From Desulfobacula sp. (GTDB taxonomy: Bacteria > Desulfobacterota > Desulfobacteria > Desulfobacterales > Desulfobacteraceae), in assembly GCA_018702715.1 (NCBI GenBank), contig JABIYQ010000586.1:1-6891 (forward strand): a DNA stretch of 6,891 bases, in the 5' to 3' direction. A program made the translations under genes and the position numbers. The notes under the pieces were generated by a model. The model saw nothing but the letters and a program-made list of their open reading frames with translations. It made no database searches and had not been told where the DNA came from. This document shows, piece after piece, positions 1 to 5,343 of the stretch (positions are counted from its first letter, which is position 1; every line of letters starts with the position of its first letter).

Positions 1-3
1 ATT

Positions 4-1251
4 ATGATTTCACGCCGCGGCAAACCTTTGACACCGGAGATAAAAAAGCTAACAGTATCAGTGAAGCAGTATTTTGATCAAATTAAAATAAAGCCTAAAG
101 AACCAAGCGTAAAACGTACAGCTGATGCTCTCGGTATTGGCATGGCAACAGTCAAGCGGATTATGGCAAACTTCAATCGAGACCCCGATCTACTTGATGA
201 ACAAACAAAGATGCGTGGTCGCCCTGTCCATGCTGTAAGTGCGTCACACCAGGAAGTTGTCCGCACTTACATTCGGAATGCAAATAGCAAAGGGGAGCAT
301 ATTACACTTGCAGATATTAAAATTTTTTTGAAGGAAGAATACGGTGATGAATCATTCCACAAAGCCACATTAGCCAGAACTCTCAACAGATGGGGCTTTG
401 AGTTTGGCAAAGGAACTCGTACGCAACATTTAAAAGAAAAGGACCATGTTGTTGCGGCGAGACAGCGTTATCTTCGGGAAAAAAGAAATAATCGGGACAA
501 AGGGAATGATGCCGCGACACACCGTCCTGAAATTTATTTAGATGAATCATATGTAAACAAAAATCACAGCAATGATTTTATTTGGTATTATGGCGAAGAT
601 GGTCCATGGGTGCAAAAACCTACAGGAAACGGTGAACGTTTTATAATCCTAAATGCAATCACTCACTCTGGTTGGATTCCTGGCTCAAAACTTGTTTTCA
701 AGAGCACGAAGAAAACAGGGGATTATCACGGCCAGATGAATTGGGATTTGTTTAAAAAATGGTTCACAGAGATGCTTCTCCCTAACATCCCAAAAAATTC
801 CCTCATTGTTATGGACAACGCTTCATACCACAATATTCTTTCAGAGCATTCACCCCCAACTCCTCAAAGTTCTAAGAAAAAAATTAAAGAATGGTTGGAG
901 CAAAACAAAGTATATTGCCGTGATGATTGTCTCAAAGCCGAGTTGATTGAAGTTTTGAAAAAAATGGCACCGGAACCGGTCTATGCGGTTGATGAAATAG
1001 CAGCCACTCATGGCCATAAAGTCCTGAGAACTCCACCGTATCATCCAGAGTTACAACCGATAGAAACATGCTGGGGAGTAGTAAAAAATCATGTGGCAAG
1101 AAACTGTGACTTTACCATGAAAAATTTGGCTAATCAGCTTGATAGCGGATTCGACAAGGTTACCACAAAAACATGCACAGCAATTATTTCAAGAGTAAGA
1201 AAAATTGAAGATGAATTTTGGACGTCGGGAATTAAAATGGATATTCAATAG
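4..1251 (+). CDS. IS630/Tc1-mariner-type DDE transposase (DD82E spacing)
   Basis: This gene encodes a DNA transposase expected to cut and paste an insertion sequence at TA targets. An N-terminal helix-turn-helix region (about residues 35-55, around SVKRTADALGIGMATVKRIM) should bind the terminal repeats. The RNase H-like catalytic domain covers about 175-365. Its visible acidic triad is D180 (YLDESYVN), D271 (VMDNASYHN) and E354 (PPYHPELQPIETCW), the last followed by the W and K typical of the DDE_3 group. There are 82 residues between D271 and E354, far more than the 30-40 usual in IS630 and mariner enzymes. The extra stretch is a lysine-rich, helical-looking insert at about 280-335. The 415-residue frame has no internal stop and looks intact. 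The ATG at 4 is chosen because it is the first visible, but the frame is open to the window edge, so the true start could lie upstream. The left end of the element is not visible. Confidence 0.88.
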   Translation: MISRRGKPLTPEIKKLTVSVKQYFDQIKIKPKEPSVKRTADALGIGMATVKRIMANFNRDPDLLDEQTKMRGRPVHAVSASHQEVVRTYIRNANSKGEHITLADIKIFLKEEYGDESFHKATLARTLNRWGFEFGKGTRTQHLKEKDHVVAARQRYLREKRNNRDKGNDAATHRPEIYLDESYVNKNHSNDFIWYYGEDGPWVQKPTGNGERFIILNAITHSGWIPGSKLVFKSTKKTGDYHGQMNWDLFKKWFTEMLLPNIPKNSLIVMDNASYHNILSEHSPPTPQSSKKKIKEWLEQNKVYCRDDCLKAELIEVLKKMAPEPVYAVDEIAATHGHKVLRTPPYHPELQPIETCWGVVKNHVARNCDFTMKNLANQLDSGFDKVTTKTCTAIISRVRKIEDEFWTSGIKMDIQ

Positions 1252-1319
1252 TCATTTTTAGTATCAATTCATATGCTATGGACTATAGAATGCAATACTC
1301 TAGAACAAATACAAAAACC
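1252..1319. other. Short gap after transposase, probably containing the right end of the element
   Basis: This AT-rich gap lies between the transposase stop and the small-RNA terminator. It contains no gene. The right terminal inverted repeat of the insertion sequence should be here or just beyond, but without the left end in the window the repeat cannot be paired or delimited. I see only trivial short palindromes, such as CATATG near 1270. Confidence 0.3.
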
Positions 1320-1352
1320 AAAAAAGCCCCGGATAATCCGAGGCTTTTTTTT
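1320..1352 (-). terminator. Intrinsic terminator of the minus-strand small RNA
   Basis: The stem is formed by 1326-1334 and 1336-1344, flanked by six A at 1320-1325 and eight T at 1345-1352. Read as plus-strand RNA the stem has a C-A mismatch (C1329 opposite A1341). Read as minus-strand RNA the same position is a U-G wobble, so the hairpin is continuous and ends in a run of six U. This asymmetry suggests it evolved to terminate minus-strand transcription. It may also stop read-through from the transposase on the plus strand. Confidence 0.8.
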
Positions 1353-1414
1353 AATTGAAACCTAGGCTTCATCATCGGTCAGTGCCGAGAGAGGAAGTGA
1401 TCTAGGGCTATGAT
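1320..1414 (-). ncRNA. Probable small structured RNA divergent from the Abi/HEPN gene
   Basis: This is a transcript of about 95 nt inferred from a promoter (-35 at 1442-1447, -10 at 1418-1423) and an intrinsic terminator (1320-1352) on the same strand, with no protein-coding frame between them. The body folds as an imperfect hairpin. The outer stem pairs 1402-1406 with 1361-1365, the middle stem pairs 1394-1397 with 1367-1370, and the apical stem pairs 1385-1388 with 1375-1378, closed by a six-base loop. An alternative helix could pair 1410-1416 with 1369-1375, giving an H-type pseudoknot with the outer stem. From family knowledge, as I recall it, Abi_2/AbiF genes are often found next to a conserved structured RNA that acts as the antitoxin. 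I infer the same role here but cannot match the sequence to a known RNA family. The start, about 1411-1414, is estimated from the -10 position and not mapped. Confidence 0.62.
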
Positions 1415-1417
1415 GAG

Positions 1418-1447
1418 AATATATTACACCTAAAATACTCATGTCAA
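1418..1447 (-). promoter_or_regulatory. Strong sigma-70-type promoter for the small RNA
   Basis: On the minus strand there is a perfect TTGACA at 1442-1447 and TATATT at 1418-1423, separated by 18 bp. A slightly shifted ATATAT gives 17 bp. The DNA upstream of the -35 (1448-1480) is almost purely A/T and could serve as an UP element. This is the best promoter match I found in the window, and it points away from the Abi gene and toward the terminator at 1320. Confidence 0.72.
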
Positions 1448-1450
1448 GAG

Positions 1451-1471
1451 TTTTTATTATGATAATAAAAA
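1451..1471. repeat. Perfect AT-only palindrome between the two divergent genes
   Basis: TTTTTATTAT (1451-1460) and ATAATAAAAA (1462-1471) are perfect inverted copies around a single G at 1461. The palindrome lies 3 bp upstream of the small-RNA -35 box and 18 bp before the Abi start codon. It contains TATGAT (1458-1463), the only candidate -10 I see for the Abi gene, and that candidate has no convincing -35. It could be an operator, an UP element or a weak hairpin in the Abi leader. Chance is possible in such AT-rich DNA, although a perfect 10-bp arm is notable. Confidence 0.5.
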
Positions 1472-1489
1472 TAAAAACAACAGGTTAAT

Positions 1490-2179
1490 ATGATTTTAGA
1501 AAACAAAAAGGTTCTTGAAAATATAATTTCTAAAGACCGGCTTGATGGTTATTTCAGAAGAGTTAGGCAACACAAAGGTTCTTGTGATCTTTTTGATGCG
1601 TATCTCTATTATTCTTGGAACATTAGATTAAGTGAGTGTTTTTATTCCTCATTGCAGGCTTTAGAAATAGCGTTACGAAATTCGATCCAAAACGCGGCCA
1701 ATAGACATTTCCATAATTCAATGTGGTTTGATGATTCAAGCATTTTAAGATGGAATGAAAGAAAGCATGTTGTATTTGCAAAGGCAAATTTAAGACGGCA
1801 ACAAAAACATGTTGATCCTGGTCGTATAGTAGCTGAATTAAACTTAGGGTTTTGGACAAGCCTTTTTTATGCAACCTATGAAACTATTCTTTGGAGGCCT
1901 TTAATCAAAAATACTTTCCCTAATATGCATCCAAGTATCAGGAAAAGAAAAACATTATCAAAGCGATTGAACAAAATAAGAAGGCTTCGAAATAGAGCTT
2001 TTCATTATGAGCCCATTTGGTATTCTAATCTGGCCGTAAGGCATGCTGAAATATTAGAGGTGATTGATTGGATTGAACCCACGATAGGCAAACTATTAAA
2101 ACCAGTTGATCGATTTCCAATATGCTGTACGCCGGAAAGTTTTGCCGAGTTAAAAGAATCTTTGCAGGAAATTTTTTGA
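1490..2179 (+). CDS. Abi_2 (AbiD/AbiF-like) HEPN-domain protein
   Basis: This is a 229-residue cytoplasmic protein of the Abi_2 family, known from phage abortive infection and from toxin-antitoxin pairs whose HEPN RNase toxin is controlled by a small RNA. Family signatures are visible in order: YLYYSWNIRLSE (39-50), LEIALRN (58-64), WFDD (79-82), GRIVAELNLGFWTSLF (111-126) and LRNRAFHYEPIW (166-177). The last holds the HEPN catalytic pattern R-x4-H as R167 and H172, both intact, so RNase activity is plausible. There is no signal peptide or membrane segment. The ATG at 1490 is preceded by a weak Shine-Dalgarno (CAGG, 1481-1484, five bases away), and an in-frame stop at 1472-1474 excludes a longer protein. 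Weak translation would suit a toxin. It is divergent from the small RNA and convergent with leuB. RNA cleavage and phage defence are inferred from the family. Confidence 0.85.
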   Translation: MILENKKVLENIISKDRLDGYFRRVRQHKGSCDLFDAYLYYSWNIRLSECFYSSLQALEIALRNSIQNAANRHFHNSMWFDDSSILRWNERKHVVFAKANLRRQQKHVDPGRIVAELNLGFWTSLFYATYETILWRPLIKNTFPNMHPSIRKRKTLSKRLNKIRRLRNRAFHYEPIWYSNLAVRHAEILEVIDWIEPTIGKLLKPVDRFPICCTPESFAELKESLQEIF

Positions 2180-2207
2180 GTTCATTTTTTTGAACGCCCT
2201 CAATTTT
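2176..2207 (+). terminator. Weak hairpin overlapping the Abi gene stop codon
   Basis: Two nested short stems, 2176-2180 with 2199-2203 and 2181-2184 with 2191-2194, form a hairpin directly at the Abi stop codon, followed by four T. The second stem has an asymmetric bulge and the T run is short, so this is at best a weak terminator. The longer hairpin at 2273-2322 is the better candidate. Confidence 0.3.
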
Positions 2208-2272
2208 ACAGAAAAAAATTTGCATTATCCTTGCACAGATTGCCGACACTCAAATGGAGATCATGCATCTAT

Positions 2273-2322
2273 AAACAATTTAAAGGGATTTTAGTTTTCA
2301 CTAAAGTCCCTTTAAATTGTTT
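2273..2322. terminator. Long hairpin between convergent abi and leuB, probable bidirectional terminator
   Basis: The arms 2273-2294 and 2301-2322 pair over 22 bp with one non-Watson-Crick position (T2289 opposite G2306) and a six-base loop. The base of the stem is A/T-rich with a short U stretch on each strand (2320-2323 on plus, the complement of 2273-2275 on minus). It lies 18 bp beyond the leuB stop and about 95 bp beyond the abi stop, where a shared terminator would be expected. The exceptional pair is G-U on the plus strand and A-C on the minus strand, so it folds slightly better as abi read-through RNA. It is much longer than a typical terminator and could instead be a small inverted-repeat element. 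Confidence 0.6.
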
Positions 2323-2340
2323 TGGAAAAGATGGGATTAA

Positions 2341-3426
2341 TTATGCCATCTTTTCAAGTTCTTTAATAATCGCATCTCCCATGGCACAAGTCCCTACAAT
2401 TTTGTCTTTTTGATTAGTCAGATCAGCCGTGAAAATGTTTTTTTCAAGAACATTTGAAATGGCTTTTTCAATGGCATTGGCAGCATCTGAAAGATCAAAG
2501 GTATATTTCAGCATCATGGCGCCGGACAAGATTTGGGCAATGGGATTGGCAATGCCTTTTCCTGCAATATCAGGGGCAGATCCCCCTGCAGGCTCATAAA
2601 GACCGAATTTTTTTTCGTTCAGGCTGGCAGAAGCCAAAAGCCCCATAGAACCGGTAATCATCGCGCATTCATCTGAGATAATATCCCCAAACATATTTCC
2701 ACAAAGCAGCACATCAAATTGATGGGGATTTTTAACAAGCTGCATCGTGGCATTGTCAACATATATGTGATTTAAGGTTACATCGGGAAACTCTTTTGCA
2801 ATCTGTGTAACGGTTTCTCTCCAGAGAACCATGGAAAACAAAACATTTGCCTTATCAACGGATGTGACGATATGGTTTCTTTTCCGGGCAGCAGCAAAGG
2901 CCATCCTGGCAATCCGTTCAATTTCAAACCGGCTATATACCATAGTATCAAAAGCTTTTTCATTAGGGCCTTCACCCAGTCTTCCTTTTGGTTCGCCAAA
3001 ATAAATACCACCGGTTAACTCTCGTACACAGAGAATATCAAACCCGTCTTTAACAATTTCGGGTTTTAAAGGTGAGGCAGATGCCAGACAAGGAAAGACC
3101 TTTGCCGGCCTGAGATTACAATATAGACCAAAATGTTTTCTTAAGGGCAAAAGAGCCCCTCTTTCCGGTTGATCTTCAGGCAAAAGGTGTTCCCACTTAG
3201 GACCGCCCACTGAGCCAAATAAAATGGCATCACTCTGTTCACACAATGATAGTGTGGAATCTGGTAAAGCCTTACCATGATTATCAATGGCAGCGCCACC
3301 AATGTCTGCAAATTCATATTCAAAATCAAATCCATAAAGGGTTCCGGCTTTTTTAAGAATTTTAATGGCCTGATCCATCACTTCAGGCCCGATTCCATCA
3401 CCTGGAAGTACAGCAATTTTGTTCAA
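2341..3426 (-). CDS. leuB: 3-isopropylmalate dehydrogenase
   Basis: This cytoplasmic enzyme of leucine biosynthesis oxidises and decarboxylates 3-isopropylmalate to 2-oxoisocaproate using NAD+ and a divalent metal. At 361 residues it matches the family length. Visible landmarks are the N-terminal nucleotide fold with PGDGIGPEV (8-16), substrate arginines in LRKHFG (R96), NLRP (R106) and VREL (R135), Y142 in GGIYFGEP, K192 in SVDKAN, and D224. The dehydrogenase signature NMFGDIISDECAMITGSMGL follows at 244-263 with metal ligands D248 and D252, then the NAD loop GSAPDIAGKGIANP (282-295). The start is TTG: an in-frame TAG lies at 3439-3441 inside the Shine-Dalgarno, and AGGAGA (3435-3440) sits eight bases before the TTG. 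The rest of the leucine operon is not adjacent here, so the gene appears to stand alone. Confidence 0.96.
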   Translation of the reverse strand: MNKIAVLPGDGIGPEVMDQAIKILKKAGTLYGFDFEYEFADIGGAAIDNHGKALPDSTLSLCEQSDAILFGSVGGPKWEHLLPEDQPERGALLPLRKHFGLYCNLRPAKVFPCLASASPLKPEIVKDGFDILCVRELTGGIYFGEPKGRLGEGPNEKAFDTMVYSRFEIERIARMAFAAARKRNHIVTSVDKANVLFSMVLWRETVTQIAKEFPDVTLNHIYVDNATMQLVKNPHQFDVLLCGNMFGDIISDECAMITGSMGLLASASLNEKKFGLYEPAGGSAPDIAGKGIANPIAQILSGAMMLKYTFDLSDAANAIEKAISNVLEKNIFTADLTNQKDKIVGTCAMGDAIIKELEKMA

Positions 3427-3471
3427 AACGGCGATCTCCTAATTATTTTAATTAAATTTATTACAAGACTA

Positions 3472-3499
3472 ATTTTATATTAATTTTTATAATATGCAA
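3472..3499 (-). promoter_or_regulatory. Candidate leuB promoter
   Basis: On the minus strand TTGCAT (3494-3499) and TAAAAT (3472-3477) are separated by 16 bp, which would start transcription near 3465 and give a leader of about 40 nt before the leuB TTG. The surrounding 100 bp is almost all A/T, so chance matches are common and this is only a candidate. I see no leucine-rich leader peptide or attenuator. Confidence 0.35.
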
Positions 3500-3544
3500 T
3501 AGTTTATTTAGTTTTTATTAATAAAGTTTAAATATACTGGATTA

Positions 3545-3677
3545 ATTAGAATGGCCAACACGAACGGGCCACTGAAATGTAAGAGGGAATATTCCCCTTA
3601 AAATTGTGGTAAGAAATGGTGTCGAGAATAATAAAACCAGGGCAGGAACCAGGCACTACCATGGTGGAGATTGTTTT
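3545..3677. other. Unidentified compositionally distinct intergenic island
   Basis: The sequence changes sharply from nearly pure A/T (3441-3545) to a mixed, codon-like composition here. It contains an inverted repeat TGGCC/GGCCA (3552-3556, 3567-3571), a stem around GGGAATATTCCC (3581-3599) and ACCATGGT (3659-3666). The mispairs flanking the first two stems are A-C on the plus strand but G-U on the minus strand, hinting at a minus-strand RNA, perhaps the 3' untranslated region of the csp transcript. Two tiny plus-strand frames exist (3551-3601, 16 residues, and 3616-3681, 21 residues) with no ribosome binding site I would trust. It may be a relic of a mobile element, a genomic repeat or a structured RNA. 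I do not recognise it. Confidence 0.4.
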
Positions 3678-3878
3678 TTAAACTTTTATAACTTTCTTAG
3701 CAGAAAGTCCTTTGTCATTTTCTTCTACTTCGAATTGTACGTTTTCTCCTTCTGAAAGTGTTTTGAAACCTGACATTTCAATGGCTGAAAAATGAACAAA
3801 TACATCATCGCCGGTTTCCTGCTCAATAAAACCAAAACCTTTTTTTGAATTAAACCATTTGATTGTTCCTTCTACCAA
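3678..3878 (-). CDS. Cold-shock-domain protein (CspA family)
   Basis: This is a 66-residue single cold-shock domain that binds single-stranded RNA or DNA and acts as an RNA chaperone in the cytoplasm. KWFN (7-10) is followed by RNP1 as KGFGFIE (13-19) and RNP2 as VFVHF (26-30), with the usual C-terminal GLSAKKV stretch. Length and motifs are standard, and nothing is missing. The start codon is TTG at 3876-3878: a full AAGGAGG Shine-Dalgarno (3886-3892) lies seven bases upstream and an in-frame stop (3891-3893) excludes an earlier start. It lies on the same strand between qmoC and leuB, but the qmo terminator separates it from qmoC. I see no strong terminator right after it. Which paralogue this is, and whether it is cold-induced, cannot be read from the sequence. 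Confidence 0.95.
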   Translation of the reverse strand: MVEGTIKWFNSKKGFGFIEQETGDDVFVHFSAIEMSGFKTLSEGENVQFEVEENDKGLSAKKVIKV

Positions 3879-4034
3879 AATTTTTCCTCCTTACTTAGGA
3901 CCGCAAAGGTTATAACTTGAAACAAGGTATTAATAAAAAATTTGCCCTGAAAAATACTTTCAAGCAGAGCAACCATAAAATATTTTGGGGTCATCGTAAT
4001 TATGGATTATTACTTCATTTTAAAAAATGCAAGG
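3879..4034 (-). other. csp upstream region
   Basis: About 140 bp between the qmo terminator and the csp ribosome binding site hold no gene I can support. On the minus strand there are partial promoter-like words (TTGAAA near 3960, TATAAC near 3914) but no pair with proper spacing. The csp promoter and leader must lie here if the qmo terminator is efficient. Confidence 0.35.
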
Positions 4035-4077
4035 AAAAAAAAGGGGAGCCGATAAAAAAATCAACCCCCCTTTTTTT
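4035..4077 (-). terminator. Intrinsic terminator of the qmo operon
   Basis: GGGG with an A-run (4035-4046) pairs with CCCC and a T-run (4067-4077), giving an 11-bp stem. Reading on the minus strand, the stem extends inward by a U-G wobble and a C-G pair (1 to 2 bp more) and ends in eight U. It lies about 18 bp beyond the qmoC stop codon. The inner pair would be an A-C mismatch on the plus strand, so minus-strand termination is favoured. The loop is long (about 16 nt). Confidence 0.8.
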
Positions 4078-4095
4078 GAATATTATGCTGTTAAG

Positions 4096-5304
4096 CTATT
4101 TTCTATTGCTGTATTCCGCATAAGTCATAGCTGCTGTTCTATATACAAAGTGCGCCATTCTTGAAAACGGTAAAAAAGCAAACAGATTGAAAATTGCAAT
4201 CAGATGCAGATAGTAAAAGAAATATGATATACCTGCCAGATGTGCAAGTCGGGCCATTTCGGTCAGCATTCCGGTAAGACCCAGTGCAAATACAAGACCC
4301 AATAAAAACCAGTCTTTATAGGATGTAATTTGATCATCTAATTTGTCCAAGCGGTTCTTGATCATCAAAGCAGCACCAATAACCAGTGCAACACCGGAAA
4401 TATTTGCCAGCCATTTCACAGGATTAATCTGTGAGTAGGGGCCGGGAGTCTGGAACAGATAAAGCGTTAAAAAGAAAATAGCAGTTACAGTAAAAAGCCC
4501 TATAAAAGAAAACAGAACCATCATGTGCGGCGTGGCCCGGTCTTTATTGGTTTCACATTCATTAAATTTATCATGTTTGATAATTGTTGGAATCACCTTT
4601 ATCAATGCCTGTATCATTGCCTTGAAATCCAGGCTGGTTTTATCCGTCTTTCCTTCAAGGACTGCATTTTCATGAATATTATTCAGAAACCGTTTAAGGT
4701 TAAGAACAAAGATGATGATTGACGCAGTGAAAAGGGGCACAAAAGTGAGATCCACAAACCAGGTTGAGAAAAAATCCGCCTGGGCGATCGCGTGTTCACC
4801 CTCCTGGGCATGGGCGGACCAATGAAAACGGCCGCCAAGAATATCACCAAATACAGCATAGAATATCTTTGTCATTGTATCCCCGGCATTCATTGTGATG
4901 AAAGCAAGGAAGGCAAACCATATGGCCGGTATGCCAAGAAGGAATGGCAGTTTTTTTGGGTCATTGACCGCCTTTGCCAATGCTTTGGGTCTTGCATATT
5001 CGATAATGGCTGCAGACCTGACGGCAGACAGGACGTCCCCTGGTGCAGCACCCCTTGGGCACAGATCAGAACAATCACCGCACTGGTGGCACAGCCAGAT
5101 ATCACCGCTGTTTAAAAGCCTGTCCTTAAGACCCCAGGATGCAGCAATCATTTCTTTTCTTGGGAAAGGACTGTTTTCAGGAGCAATGGGACATGCAACC
5201 GAACAAGTGGCGCACTGGTAGCATTTTTTTAGTGTTTCTCCACCAAGATTTCTGACTTGAGCAATAAAGTCAAGATCAGGTTGAACAAGATATTTTTCAG
5301 TCAT
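4096..5304 (-). CDS. qmoC: Quinone-interacting membrane-bound oxidoreductase subunit QmoC
   Basis: This is the membrane subunit of the Qmo complex, which exchanges electrons between the menaquinone pool and APS reductase in sulfate reducers. It fuses an HdrC-like iron-sulfur part to an HdrE-like cytochrome b part. The N-terminal region carries two [4Fe-4S] motifs: C28, C31, C34, C38 and C72, C75, C78, C82. About six hydrophobic segments follow, near 121-138, 184-201, 262-284, 298-316, 330-350 and 357-380. Candidate haem-ligand histidines include H260, H355, H367 and H385. The 402-residue length fits the family, though the C-terminal end is somewhat variable among members. The ATG is supported by TAGGAGG at 5314-5320. 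It follows qmoB by 39 bp on the same strand and is the last gene of the operon, ending at the terminator at 4035-4077. Confidence 0.95.
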   Translation of the reverse strand: MTEKYLVQPDLDFIAQVRNLGGETLKKCYQCATCSVACPIAPENSPFPRKEMIAASWGLKDRLLNSGDIWLCHQCGDCSDLCPRGAAPGDVLSAVRSAAIIEYARPKALAKAVNDPKKLPFLLGIPAIWFAFLAFITMNAGDTMTKIFYAVFGDILGGRFHWSAHAQEGEHAIAQADFFSTWFVDLTFVPLFTASIIIFVLNLKRFLNNIHENAVLEGKTDKTSLDFKAMIQALIKVIPTIIKHDKFNECETNKDRATPHMMVLFSFIGLFTVTAIFFLTLYLFQTPGPYSQINPVKWLANISGVALVIGAALMIKNRLDKLDDQITSYKDWFLLGLVFALGLTGMLTEMARLAHLAGISYFFYYLHLIAIFNLFAFLPFSRMAHFVYRTAAMTYAEYSNRK

Positions 5305-5319
5305 ATTTACATACCTCCT

Positions 5320-5340
5320 AAACTATTTTTTAAATAGTTT
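5320..5340 (-). repeat. Perfect hairpin between qmoB and qmoC
   Basis: AAACTATTT (5320-5328) and AAATAGTTT (5332-5340) are perfect 9-bp inverted copies with a three-base loop. The hairpin begins 4 bp after the qmoB stop and its far end touches the qmoC Shine-Dalgarno (5314-5320). It has no U-run of its own, so termination is unlikely. Uncoupling qmoC translation from qmoB or marking an RNA processing site is possible. Confidence 0.55.
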
Positions 5341-5343
5341 TGA

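Noticed and set aside
2025..2249. Minus-strand open frame overlapping the 3' end of the Abi gene, considered as a protein antitoxin
   Set aside because: It is antisense to the HEPN motif region, and its product has no antitoxin-like features. The small RNA at 1320-1414 is the better partner candidate.
3545..3677. Island considered as the end of a group II intron
   Set aside because: No domain V-like hairpin and no GUGYG-type boundary are visible, and no reverse-transcriptase motif is present.
3551..3681. Two tiny plus-strand peptides (16 and 21 residues) in the island
   Set aside because: There is no convincing Shine-Dalgarno or promoter, and the second overlaps the csp stop. They are kept only as part of the description of the island.
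3917..4123. Plus-strand open frame of 68 codons between csp and qmoC
   Set aside because: It starts at a non-ATG position in AT-rich DNA, runs through the qmo terminator hairpin and overlaps the qmoC end. Its lysine-rich product looks like translated A-runs.
4792..5221. Two plus-strand open frames of about 107-108 codons inside qmoC
   Set aside because: They lie antisense to the well-conserved cysteine-motif region of qmoC, have no ribosome binding site that I trust, and their translations look like antisense shadows.
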